Origin: an uncultured Oscillospiraceae bacterium
Lineage (GTDB): Bacteria > Bacillota > Clostridia > Oscillospirales > Ruminococcaceae
Direction of reading: 5' to 3'
Assembly (NCBI GenBank): GCA_910588145.1
Contig: CAJUPO010000023.1
Location: 1 to 15,737, forward strand
Length of the DNA stretch: 15,737 nt
This document shows positions 1 to 7,505 of the stretch, piece after piece (position 1 is the stretch's first letter; each line of letters opens with the position of its first letter). The notes below the pieces were generated by a model. That model saw nothing but the letters and a program-made list of their open reading frames with translations, made no database searches and was not told where the DNA came from. The translations under genes were made by a program, and so were the position numbers.

Positions 1-85
1 TATGCCCTTAAAGAAAATTATACATTATTTGTCTGTATATGTCAATATAAAGTTTTTTAAGGAAGTATTATAAAGGAATGAAAAT

Positions 86-574
86 ATGTATATAGTTGAT
101 AAGCAAATTATAAGAATGTGTGAAAGTGGATTTCTCATTGCAGAAAATTATTCCCCTGAAAATGTAGGAGCAGTATCATACGATTTAACAGTAAAAAATA
201 TTTATGTTGAAAATACAAAGAAAATAAGTTATGATTTAGAGCCTGGTAAAACTATTTTCATTGGCACAGAAGAAACATTAAAAATACCGGAAAACATGAT
301 CGGTATTGTTAAAGAAAGAAATTCTATCATGAGAGAAGGGTTATTAGTAAGTGCGCCAAATTACCAACCCGGAATTTGTTCAAAATGCTTTATAAGGGTA
401 ACAAATATATCAGAGGATATAATTACAATTAAAAAAGGGAAAAAGATAGCACAAATTATGTTTGACACTCTTTCGGATGTACCGGATATTCCATACAACA
501 AACAAGCAAATGCTTCTTTTAATAATGAATATGAGTATTTAAGCAAGGGCAGCATTTCAAATGTGACCCTTTAA
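86..574 (+). CDS. dCTP deaminase/dUTPase-fold protein, probably catalytically altered
   Basis: The 162-residue protein resembles the dCTP deaminase/dUTPase superfamily, trimeric enzymes that turn dCTP or dUTP into precursors of dTTP. Visible family marks are GAVSYDLTV (residues about 28-36), ERNSIMREGL (about 77-86, matching the GRSSLARLGL element of E. coli Dcd), a Q-P-G turn near residue 94 and IAQIMF near 121. In E. coli Dcd the catalytic Glu lies eight residues after the P-G of that turn (VLEFYN); here the equivalent position is Arg (FIRVTN), and the dUTPase motif-3 Asp is also absent. The start ATG has AAAGG about nine bases upstream. Phages often carry such proteins for nucleotide supply, and some dUTPase-fold proteins act as regulators. 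The fold is fairly secure; the activity is doubtful. Confidence 0.72.
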   Translation: MYIVDKQIIRMCESGFLIAENYSPENVGAVSYDLTVKNIYVENTKKISYDLEPGKTIFIGTEETLKIPENMIGIVKERNSIMREGLLVSAPNYQPGICSKCFIRVTNISEDIITIKKGKKIAQIMFDTLSDVPDIPYNKQANASFNNEYEYLSKGSISNVTL

Positions 575-588
575 AGAATAATTAGTCT

Positions 589-618
589 ATGCGTTCTGTA
601 AAAAACAGGGCGCATTTT
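589..618 (+). terminator. Intrinsic terminator after the deaminase-like gene
   Basis: A ten-pair stem, ATGCGTTCTG with CAGGGCGCAT (two G-U pairs), encloses an A-rich loop and runs into five T residues. It separates the deaminase-like gene from the amidase, so the two are probably not one simple operon. Confidence 0.6.
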
Positions 619-661
619 TGTACCCAAAAATAATTTAAATGAAAGAAAGAGGTTTTAAAAT

Positions 662-1462
662 ATGAGTAAAAAGGTATTTATAGGAGTAGGACACGGCGGT
701 TCAGATCCGGGAGCAGACGTAATTATAACAGAAAAGGAATACACACTAAAAACAGCCTTTGCCCTTGCGGAGATTTTAAGCGAATACGGTGTGGATTATA
801 AGCTGTCACGTACGCAGGACATTGATACTGATATGAACAGTAAAACAGCTATGTGCAATAATTATGATCCTGACTTGGTGGTTGATATTCATTTCAATGC
901 AGGAGGCGGTCAAGGTTTTGAGGTATATCATTCAATAGTAGGCGGCACATCTAAAACACTTGCTAATAATATCAATGAAGAAGTTAAGAAAATCATATCA
1001 AGCCGCGGAATTAAAACAAAGCTTGACAGTAATAACAGAGATTACTTTGCTATTATCAGGGAAACAAAAGCTGCGGCAGTGCTTTTAGAGGGTGGTTTTG
1101 TTGATAATAAAAAGGACGCTGATTTTATTAAGAAAAACTATAAAAAGCTTGCCGAAGCGTATGCAAAGGGAATAGTAAAAACATTAGGCATAAAGGAGAA
1201 GCCTGATAAGCTTCCGGTTATGGACAAAACTGGAAGCAAGAAAGGTGATGCCAATTCAGCGGTGCTTAATCTCAAGGAACTGCTCTTGCTTGCTAAAAAG
1301 CTGGGCTTACATAAATATGGAATGGATAAGAACAGATGTTTCGGTGACGGAACGCTGCGAGCAGTAAATCATCTTCTTGGGCAGTGGGGTTATTCTCAGA
1401 ACGGCATTGCAGGGGACAACTTCTCAAAGCGTTTGCATACTGAGATAGAAAAGAAAATGTAA
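662..1462 (+). CDS. N-acetylmuramoyl-L-alanine amidase (Amidase_3), prophage endolysin
   Basis: The product cuts the bond between N-acetylmuramic acid and L-alanine in peptidoglycan and probably acts as the phage lysin. The Amidase_3 zinc fold covers about residues 4-176: GHGG with His11, Glu24 in the TEKEYTL segment, His77 in DIHFNAGGG as the third zinc ligand, and the catalytic Glu143 in LLEGGFVDN. The C-terminal 80 or so residues (about 185-266) form a separate small domain, possibly a peptidoglycan-binding or targeting module, that I cannot assign firmly. There is no signal peptide, as expected for a lysin exported by a holin; no holin is visible in this window. The ATG has AAAGAGG upstream. 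Base composition is less AT-rich than its neighbours. The gene is the last convincing prophage gene before the attachment site. Confidence 0.93.
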   Translation: MSKKVFIGVGHGGSDPGADVIITEKEYTLKTAFALAEILSEYGVDYKLSRTQDIDTDMNSKTAMCNNYDPDLVVDIHFNAGGGQGFEVYHSIVGGTSKTLANNINEEVKKIISSRGIKTKLDSNNRDYFAIIRETKAAAVLLEGGFVDNKKDADFIKKNYKKLAEAYAKGIVKTLGIKEKPDKLPVMDKTGSKKGDANSAVLNLKELLLLAKKLGLHKYGMDKNRCFGDGTLRAVNHLLGQWGYSQNGIAGDNFSKRLHTEIEKKM

Positions 1463-1481
1463 AAAAATGTTATAAAATGTA

Positions 1482-1510
1482 TTGACATAATTTACTAAAA
1501 GTGATATAAT
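1482..1510 (+). promoter_or_regulatory. Strong sigma-A promoter downstream of the amidase
   Basis: TTGACA (1482-1487) and TATAAT (1505-1510) are separated by exactly 17 bases and preceded by AT-rich DNA. No ORF follows; the next element is a terminator at 1546, so the promoter would make a short RNA. Confidence 0.75.
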
Positions 1511-1516
1511 ATAAAA

Positions 1517-1586
1517 GTCGTCAAATGTGATTAATTTCACAAAATAAAGAGCCATGTAATTTTTATTGCATGGCTCTTTATTTTTT
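1517..1586 (+). ncRNA. Candidate small RNA of about 70 nt
   Basis: This is the stretch between the predicted start point of the consensus promoter at 1482-1510 and the T-run of the terminator at 1581-1586. It has no start codon with a ribosome site. The 5' half contains a small inverted repeat (GTGA TTAATT TCAC, 1527-1540). No known RNA family is recognised. It could equally be a leader left from a gene lost at the prophage edge. Confidence 0.35.
1546..1586 (+). terminator. Intrinsic terminator, possibly bidirectional
   Basis: AAAGAGCCATG (1546-1556) pairs perfectly with CATGGCTCTTT (1569-1579), extended by T-G and two A-T pairs over a six-base loop, and is followed by six T (1581-1586). A-rich sequence before the stem means it could also stop minus-strand transcription. 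Confidence 0.8.
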
Positions 1587-1672
1587 ATATAGTTTTTTGG
1601 TACAAGTGTCGTACTAAGTGTCGTATCAAGAATAAAAACAACGTAAATACGTTGGTTTGTTAGTGGATTTAC

Positions 1673-1700
1673 ATGTGTTCGACTCTCGTCGCCTCCACCA
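1673..1700 (+). other. 3' fragment of a tmRNA/tRNA-like gene; probable prophage attachment site
   Basis: The segment reads as a T-stem (ATGTG, 1673-1677), a canonical TTCGACT T-loop (1678-1684), the returning stem (CTCGT, 1685-1689), the acceptor strand CGCCTCC (1690-1696) and ACCA (1697-1700). The acceptor end matches the usual 3' end of tmRNA (ssrA) in Firmicutes better than a standard tRNA, though a tRNA is not excluded. No matching 5' acceptor strand or anticodon arm precedes it, and one T-stem pair is mismatched, so it is a fragment and not a working gene. Many phages integrate at 3' ends of tRNA and tmRNA genes and leave such a copy at the far junction. With prophage genes on its left and an intact RNA-gene terminator on its right, this looks like the junction with host DNA. 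Confidence 0.65.
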
Positions 1701-1706
1701 AATAAT

Positions 1707-1750
1707 CCACGTAAATACGTCGTAAATGACGTGTTTGCGTGGGTTTTGTT
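1707..1750 (+). terminator. Terminator of the displaced tmRNA/tRNA gene
   Basis: A 15-base arm (1707-1721) pairs with 1728-1742 through two G-U pairs, over the loop GTAAAT, and is followed by T-rich sequence. It starts six bases after the ACCA end, where the terminator of a stable-RNA gene is expected. This supports reading 1673-1700 as the end of a real RNA gene. Confidence 0.72.
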
Positions 1751-2019
1751 TTTGCTTAGTGTGAAATAGATTGAAAAAAATTGACTTAAAAAGAAACAAC
1801 TAAAACTTGATAAATAAGAAACATAAAAAACTACGATTTTACTTACCTTCATTAGTAGGTATTTATATAGGTAATAATTACTTGGCCATTAGAAACTGTT
1901 AATAGAGTTGTTGACTCGGCTTTTTTCTAGTAGTTAAGTTAAGAATTACGGTAGTTGCATTTTTTATTATTAAATATATTCAATAATACTTTGTGCGGTA
2001 TTGTTTTATTTAATGATTA
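1751..2019. other. AT-rich intergenic stretch, no gene seen
   Basis: Neither strand holds a convincing coding region. A weak stem (GAGT-TGTTG-ACTC) followed by GGC and six T near 1910-1926 might be a minor plus-strand terminator. Confidence 0.5.
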
Positions 2020-2478
2020 TTAAGATTCTAAGTACTTACGTAAAGCTGCCACATCGCAAGTTTCTAACATTGCAAGCTCAGGATCCTTTGTGGTATGATT
2101 TTTTATTTCAAAAATAAAACCTTGTTCATTTGATTCAACATTAATTGTTACTTCGTCATTATGAAACATTCCGCCTTTAATTTCAACCGTATGTTTTCCT
2201 GGGTCAAGTTTATATTTGTTTTACCTTGTACGGCAGTATAGCAGAATATATCATTGACATAAATATCCAGATCATCTTTAGCGAAAAATAAATTTTCTTT
2301 ATAATCAAATTTAAGATAAATGGTGTATTCACCATCCAAAACAGAATTGTCATCGCTAAAAAATGACTGGATTTTATCAATAAAATCATCCTCAGTATTC
2401 TTTTCATTACATCCGCAAAGCCCTAAACACAAAATTAAAGCGGATAGAAAATAAGTTGTTTTAGTTAATTTTTTTCAT
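2020..2478 (-). pseudogene. Frameshifted lipoprotein gene with a PEGA-like C-terminal part
   Basis: The coding trace runs from an ATG at 2478-2476 to a TAA at 2022-2020, about 150 residues, but changes frame twice. After the ATG, a run of seven A leads to a stop; with six A the frame would read MKKLTKTTYFLSALILCLGL followed by CGCN, a textbook lipoprotein signal peptide. A second shift near 2205-2215, where one base appears missing in an A-rich stretch, separates the middle (acidic, beta-rich) from the C-terminal part with LDPGKHTVEIKGG, typical of PEGA-like surface domains, ending in LRKYLES. Restoring both frames gives one coherent secreted lipoprotein. The function is unknown. It could be a decayed gene; the homopolymer shift alone could also be phase variation. 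Confidence 0.7.
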
Positions 2479-2505
2479 TATACCATATTCAACAATTTTT
2501 TACAA
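2477..2505 (-). promoter_or_regulatory. Possible promoter overlapping the lipoprotein start
   Basis: On the minus strand TTGTAA (2505-2500) and TATAAT (2482-2477) are 17 bases apart. The -10 box overlaps the ATG at 2478-2476, so an RNA started here would lack that ATG. It is either chance in AT-rich DNA or part of the gene's decay. Confidence 0.35.
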
Positions 2506-2509
2506 TTGG

Positions 2510-2647
2510 TATAAGATAAGAAGTTTACTTGAATAATTTGTAGAAAGTTAACGAATTAATGGTATTAAAAGGAAAATTACCTTTTATAAGTTTTATATTT
2601 TTACATATTGCGTTTTAATTCCATTTCATTTTCAAACTTATCTTATA
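2510..2647. repeat. 11-bp inverted repeat around a non-coding stretch
   Basis: TATAAGATAAG (2510-2520) and its exact complement CTTATCTTATA (2637-2647) enclose 116 bases. Inside is a small hairpin (AAAAGG...CCTTTT, near 2569-2586). No ORF is present. The arrangement resembles a tiny insertion remnant, but no target duplication is evident. The right arm ends about 40 bases before the Rhs sequence begins. Confidence 0.3.
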
Positions 2648-2671
2648 GCATTTTTTTGTTTCCATATCTTT

Positions 2672-2700
2672 ATTATATCATACTGTTTTAGGTTCGCCAA
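2672..2700 (-). promoter_or_regulatory. Possible minus-strand promoter at the left edge of the Rhs array
   Basis: TTGGCG (2700-2695) and TATAAT (2677-2672) are 17 bases apart on the minus strand. The -10 context TATGATATAATA matches the plus-strand cassette promoters, and the element straddles the point where Rhs coding begins. It would transcribe toward the lipoprotein pseudogene. Confidence 0.3.
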
Positions 2701-5306
2701 GTGAGTATGGTACTCTAAACAAGCTAACCAAAACATATACTCCGTTCAGCGGTAAGGAAAAATATTCTGTTACAGAAAATCAGTATGACAAGAACGGAAA
2801 TATAATCCTTACAAAGCAGACTGTTCAGAAGGAAGATTCAAGTACCGCAAAGTACAGCATTACTCAAAACGAGTACAACGGTCTTGGCTTGCTTTCAAAG
2901 GTAACTCTCAGCGGAACAGGTTCGAATGAGAAGAATATTACTCAGTATTTCTATAACCATGACGGTATTGAAACAGAAATGCGTACAGGTTTATCGTCTG
3001 ACAACGATACCTCATATCTGAAAACAGAGTATGTTTATGATTCACACAATCGCCTTATCCGCACAAAGGACAGTACCGGTTACAATTCAGGTACTATTAC
3101 TTACGACCTGAACGGAAATGTACTGACGAATACAGACGCAAACGGCAATATCACAATAAATACCTATGACGCACTTAATCGTGTGCTTGCTTCAAATACA
3201 GTCAATCCGAAAGATTCTAAAAAGAATGTCATCAAGTCATACAAATATGACAATATGGGCAGAATTACGGAAACGGTAAACAATGATCTTACAACCACAA
3301 CATTTTATGATACCTTGGGAAGAAAGTATACTGAAGGAGAGCATAATAAAAACGGATACTCTATTTTCAGAGGCTATTTCTACGAGGGCGTATCGCAGTA
3401 TGTAAGACAGGAACTGACGGGATTGTATCATCTCTTGTTCTATTCAGACAAGACATATGAATATGATTCAGAAATGCGTGTTGTTAAAGTCAAGGAATCG
3501 GGAAATGAAACCGCTTCATATACCTATGACGCAAACGGAAATAAGAAATCCGAAACTCTTGCAAACGGCATAACTTCGACCTACACTTACAATAACAACA
3601 ATAAAGTAATTGGAATTACCAATAGAAATGGAAATTCCACAATTTCAAGCTATGAATATTCGTATTATTTAGATGGTTCAGACGCTTGCAAAGTACGCAA
3701 TGAAAGTGGTATAATAGAAACAACGGAATATGAGTATGACGGTCTTAAGAGACTTACTGAGGAATCCGTAGCTAAGGGAAACAACATAAATACCTATTCA
3801 TACGAGTATGACGATTACGGCAACCGTTCAAAAATGATGGTATCAGGTACCGAAACATATGAAACTGTTTACGATTATTCAGTAAACGGAAAGTATACAG
3901 CGCTTCTGCAAAAGGAAGTCAAGACTGTGGAAAAAGAATCAAATCCGCTTGATTTGAACAGCAATGTTAAGCAGACAGTTTATACATATGACGCTAACGG
4001 CAATCAGATAAAAAAGACAGCCGACGGCAAGACTGAAACAAATACTTATGACGGTTTAAATCAGCTTATCGGATTCACAGACGGCGAAACAACAGCCAGC
4101 TACGCATATAATTTGAACGGTCTGAGATATGAAAAGACTGTTGACGGTCAGACTATTAATCATGTGTGGGACGGTAATCAGCAGATTATTGCAGATGTTA
4201 TCGATAATCAGTTCTATGAGGCTGATTGCTATATCAGAGGAACAAATCTTGTTGCGAAGTACAACTTCTGGAACGGTAAGAAATCTGAGTATACTTACTA
4301 CACTCAGAATGCTCATGGCGATGTTGTAAATCTCACTGACAAAGACGGAAAGGTAACAAAGAGTTACAAGTATGACGCATTCGGTGTTGAGAAAAACATT
4401 AACAAGAATGACACCAATGCATTCCGTTACTGCGGTGAATATTACGACAAGGAAACAGCGACTGTTTATTTAAGAGCGAGAAACTATAACCCAAGTACTG
4501 GTAGGTTTATTAGTAGAGATCCCTATTCTGGAAAAAATGAAGAACCGTTGTCCTTAAATAAGTATACTTATTGTCAGAACAATCCTTTGATTTTTGTTGA
4601 TCCTAGTGGTAAATATGGTATAGTGATTTATGGTTCTTATCCTTACGAAGAAAATGCGACTAAGGACAATGAAGAACAGGCTAATATTATTCGTGAAAAA
4701 TATGAAGTATCTTATGGTGAATGTTATGTTTATGAAGTTGGCACGGCAGAAGAATTTGTAAATGTCTGGAATTCATTAGATGATTCAAATGGAATTGATG
4801 AAATACAAGTAATATGTCATGGAACTGCTTATAGAAATACTCCAGACAAAGGTGTTGGATGTATTTATTTTGGAGATTATTCAAGGTTGTATTCTTCTTC
4901 ATACACAAAAAATAGTATTAGTGCAAGTGAATATGATAAATCAAGACGGTTACGAGGACTAAATGATCAAAATATGAAAGATGTTATGCAAAAAAATGTT
5001 GGAAGTATTTACTTTAGTGCTTGTAATACATCTAATTTGGATTTTAAAACTAATATATCGGAAGCTTTTGCGCAGAAAAATATAGGTGCAGAAGTAACTG
5101 GTTGGGATGGAGGTGTATATTTTAAACGCTCTTGGTGGAAAATATTCACGGCAAATTGGGATGAGCCAATGGGCATGGAAAGTCAAAGTACATTTAAGTA
5201 CTTCAAAAACCATTCGTATAAACAGATTGCAGAAAAAAGAAATCCATCGAAAGTATCATATCAAGCTTATGGACCGAAAGAACTTGATTCTAATATTTTT
5301 AAATAA
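2691..5306 (+). pseudogene. Cassette 0: Rhs/WapA-type YD-repeat protein, 5'-truncated, with a caspase-like toxin tail
   Basis: The Rhs reading frame is coding from 2691, but the frame is closed by TAG at 2646 and no ATG with a ribosome site precedes it. The first usable internal codon (TTG, 2889) would cut into a YD repeat. The signal peptide and N-terminal half of a normal Rhs/WapA protein are missing. About 640 residues of YD repeats lead to the hyperconserved core (RYCGEYYD...YLRARNYNPSTGRF...DPLSLNKYTYC-like, about 4420-4610), which ends at DPSG, where Rhs toxins are normally released. The tail of about 230 residues has VICHGTA (His codon 4818-4820) and IYFSACNTS (Cys codon 5022-5024), then an EAFAQ...VTGWDGGVYF segment. 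This His-Gly/Cys spacing resembles clan CD (caspase-like) proteases; the protease call is inference. The tail is more AT-rich than the core. Confidence 0.75.
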
Positions 5307-5320
5307 TAAGGATATAATGT

Positions 5321-5791
5321 ATGTTAGCAAACTACAAAAAAATACTAAAAGTAGGTATAATAATTATTATACTGATTTTAGTATACAATATATTTAAATA
5401 TATAACTATGCCTTCTGGAAATAAAGAGCATCTTAAGCTAGAAAATACATTGACTATAGAAATAAATGTGGATAAATGGTATTCCGATAGGACAGTAAAG
5501 ATAAGAAAGAAGGATACAATAGAAGAACTTCAGAATTTTTTAAATTCATTAGAACTGATTGAATTAGAAAAGGATTATGGAAGGAATAATTCAGGGCATC
5601 TGTATATGATATTTATGCCTTATGATGATATTTCAATTAAAGGCGAATATTTATGCATACACCCAAGTGGCACTGATGATAAGGTTTTTACAGAATATTA
5701 TATTGTTAATTCTGGATACAATCCAATTACAGGAGGCAGTAAAGTTTCAAGATTTATAGATAAATTGATAGATAATAACTTAGAAGTATAA
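5321..5791 (+). CDS. Cassette 0: putative membrane-anchored immunity protein
   Basis: A 156-residue protein begins 15 bases after the toxin stop, with AAGGA eight bases before its ATG. Residues 9-27 form one hydrophobic helix (VGIIIIILILVYNIF) after a short positive start, giving an N-in anchor with the rest of the protein outside. The exposed part is rich in beta-type sequence with Asp and Glu (NVDKWYSDRTVKI, LYMIFMPYDDISI). I recognise no family. Its place directly behind an Rhs toxin tail and before a terminator is the standard position of the cognate immunity gene. An outward-facing immunity protein would suggest that the toxin is met at the cell surface. Confidence 0.65.
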   Translation: MLANYKKILKVGIIIIILILVYNIFKYITMPSGNKEHLKLENTLTIEINVDKWYSDRTVKIRKKDTIEELQNFLNSLELIELEKDYGRNNSGHLYMIFMPYDDISIKGEYLCIHPSGTDDKVFTEYYIVNSGYNPITGGSKVSRFIDKLIDNNLEV

Positions 5792-5802
5792 TCACTTAAT
5801 TT

Positions 5803-5844
5803 GGAGCAAAACAAGCTTTAAAAAGTGAGTGTTGCTCCTTTTTT
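5803..5844 (+). terminator. Boundary 0/1 terminator
   Basis: GGAGCAA (5803-5809) pairs with TTGCTCC (5832-5838) and is followed by a run of six T. The run is separated by a single C from the -35 box of the next promoter. Confidence 0.8.
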
Positions 5845-5845
5845 C

Positions 5846-5874
5846 TTTACAAATGGTTAAAAATATGATATAAT
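5846..5874 (+). promoter_or_regulatory. Cassette 1 promoter
   Basis: TTTACA (5846-5851) and TATAAT (5869-5874) are 17 bases apart. The ATG at 5875 follows the -10 box directly, so RNA should start downstream of it and cannot carry it. Confidence 0.8.
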
Positions 5875-6885
5875 ATGTTCGGTGTTGAGAAAAACATTGA
5901 TGAAAATGACACAAATGCATTCCGTTACTGCGGTGAGTATTACGACAAGGAAACTGCGACGGTTTATCTGAGAGCGAGGTATTACAATCCGAAATCAGGC
6001 AGATTTATCGGCAGGGACTCTAATTCTGGAAAAACAGGCGAGCCTTTAAGTTTGAATTTATACACCTATTGCCACAACAACCCTATTGGCTTTGTGGATT
6101 TTAATGGATATGAAAGAATTGTAGTTTCTGGAGGTATTGATGGTGAAGAAGCATTTAAGTATCAATTCATCGAAACTGCGCTAAAGCAAATTGGCAGTTG
6201 GAAATCACAAGATTTCCTGCAGGGTGAATTTGATAAAGAGAATGATATTACTTGGATTGTTGCAAACTGGAATTATAATGATATGGATTTAAGAAAATAT
6301 CAAATAAGTGCATTAGATAAAGGTATTAATCTTATGGTAATAGATGATAAAGAAGAACTCTTTGATTATATTAATAAAGATGGTAGAGATGAAGACTTAA
6401 TTGAGGCTATGACATTCTTTGCACATGGTACAGCATTTGATGCACCAGGTGTTTCCGATCCAGGTAACGGTTATGCAGTAGCTATTGGATATGGCGGTTC
6501 AGGTAAGCATAATAATGCATTAAATATTTTTTTATCAGATCTTAGTAAAATCAAATCTACGTCCTTTGCAAACTCGTCTTCGTCTGTTTTTTATTCATGT
6601 AGAACGGGAAATAAATTTAATAACAATATATTTGCTCAGGAATGGGCAAATGTCACATGTAGCACAACTAAAGCGGCTTCAGGTAAAGGAATTATATCTG
6701 GCAGAACTGATTATACAGATATATATGCAAATCCTTTACCATTAATGGATACTATTTGTCCAATCTTTGGAAATCGGTCACCTCGTCAGAAAGCAAGATA
6801 TACATTTGGATATTCATCGTCAGGCAGCTTAAATTATCCAGAGGTAAATGATGGAGGCAAAATGAAAACCTTTTATCCCAATTAA
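5875..6885 (+). pseudogene. Cassette 1: orphan Rhs core fragment with a second caspase-like toxin tail
   Basis: The frame joins the Rhs core at FGVEKNIDENDTNAFRYCGE and ends the core near residue 75 (GFVDFNG). The ATG at 5875 abuts the -10 box and has no ribosome site, so it is not a credible start; the fragment is a silent tail module. The remaining 260 or so residues carry FFAHGTAF (His codon 6424-6426, residue 184), a glycine-rich loop (GYGGSG), and VFYSCRTGN (Cys codon 6598-6600, residue 242), then IFAQEWANVT and SGRTDY. The order matches the tail of cassette 0 (HG, then SC or AC, then FAQ...), so both probably share a clan CD-like fold despite low identity. The toxin frame is intact to its TAA. 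Proteolysis as the toxic act is inferred from pattern only. Confidence 0.7.
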
Positions 6886-6918
6886 GACAGGTAATAAAAA
6901 AATGAGAAAAAGAAAAAA

Positions 6919-7362
6919 ATGTTATTAATTATGGTCATTATAATACCTGTATTATTATTATTTATTCCTATAAGATGTACACATAGTGCTCCGAATGAAG
7001 AAAAAGAGTTTTATATTGTAAATTGTGTTTCTGAGGGAACTACTGACAGTGGGGTTTGGATAATATCTGGCAGTAACAAGGATAATAAAAAACAGGATTG
7101 GGAGAATGGTGTTGGTATAGTTTTAAAAGGTAAAAACCCTAAAAACATATTGTCTTATGATATTTGCAATAACTATACACAATTTATAATGTATGGAAAA
7201 TTAGTTAAGGAATTTGATAAATCATTAGGTCGAGAGGTTTATACTTTAGATTGTACCAAATGGCAAATTTATAGTGAAGTGAAAAGAGGAAATTACTCGT
7301 TTAGGATTCCCTATAAGCATTTTATAACAATATATGATTTAAAATATTTTGATTTCTTATAA
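6919..7362 (+). CDS. Cassette 1: putative membrane-anchored immunity protein, start disturbed by an A-run
   Basis: From the ATG at 6919 the protein is 147 residues with an N-terminal hydrophobic helix (LLIMVIIIPVLLLFIPI) and a soluble domain, the same layout as the cassette 0 immunity protein. That ATG has no clear ribosome site. A better placed ATG at 6902, behind AGG, reads MRKRKK and then hits a stop because the following run has seven A; eight A would join it in frame to residue 1 of this ORF and supply the positive charges expected before a membrane anchor. The sequence therefore shows either a one-base loss, a phase-variable or slippage-controlled start, or a sequencing error. No family is recognised; the role follows from position. 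Confidence 0.55.
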   Translation: MLLIMVIIIPVLLLFIPIRCTHSAPNEEKEFYIVNCVSEGTTDSGVWIISGSNKDNKKQDWENGVGIVLKGKNPKNILSYDICNNYTQFIMYGKLVKEFDKSLGREVYTLDCTKWQIYSEVKRGNYSFRIPYKHFITIYDLKYFDFL

Positions 7363-7432
7363 ACTGATTAGTTTATAAATAAGGGTTAAAATATATAAAT
7401 AAAACAAAAGAACCATAAGTCTATAAAAAGCA

Positions 7433-7475
7433 ATATAAAGTAGTAATAAGTTTTTGTTACTACTTTATATTTTTT
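7433..7475 (+). terminator. Boundary 1/2 terminator
   Basis: A perfect 14-pair stem (7433-7446 with 7457-7470) over a ten-base loop is followed by five T and a C, then the -35 box. The stem sequence is unrelated to the GGAGCA-type stems at most other boundaries. Confidence 0.87.
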
Positions 7476-7476
7476 C

Positions 7477-7505
7477 TTTACAATAAGTTAAAAATATGAT
7501 ATAAT
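7477..7505 (+). promoter_or_regulatory. Cassette 2 promoter
   Basis: TTTACA (7477-7482) and TATAAT (7500-7505), 17-base spacing. The junction to Rhs (TATAAT directly followed by ATGTTCGGTGTT) is the same as in cassette 1. Confidence 0.8.

Noticed and set aside
1424..1852. Minus-strand ORF of 142 codons across the attachment site
   Set aside because: It runs through the terminators and the antisense of the RNA-gene fragment (GGGDESRTHV is typical of such false ORFs), with low-complexity ends and no ribosome site.
2510..2647. Miniature transposable element bounded by the 11-bp inverted repeat
   Set aside because: No target-site duplication and no second copy in the window; in such AT-rich DNA the repeat may be chance, so it is listed only as a repeat.
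4056..4316. Minus-strand ORF resembling the one at 13604-13948
   Set aside because: The two resemble each other only because both are antisense to the same Rhs core segment.
5875..5877. ATG as start of the cassette 1 Rhs fragment (and likewise 7506 in cassette 2)
   Set aside because: It abuts the -10 box, has no ribosome site, and would lie upstream of the predicted transcript start.
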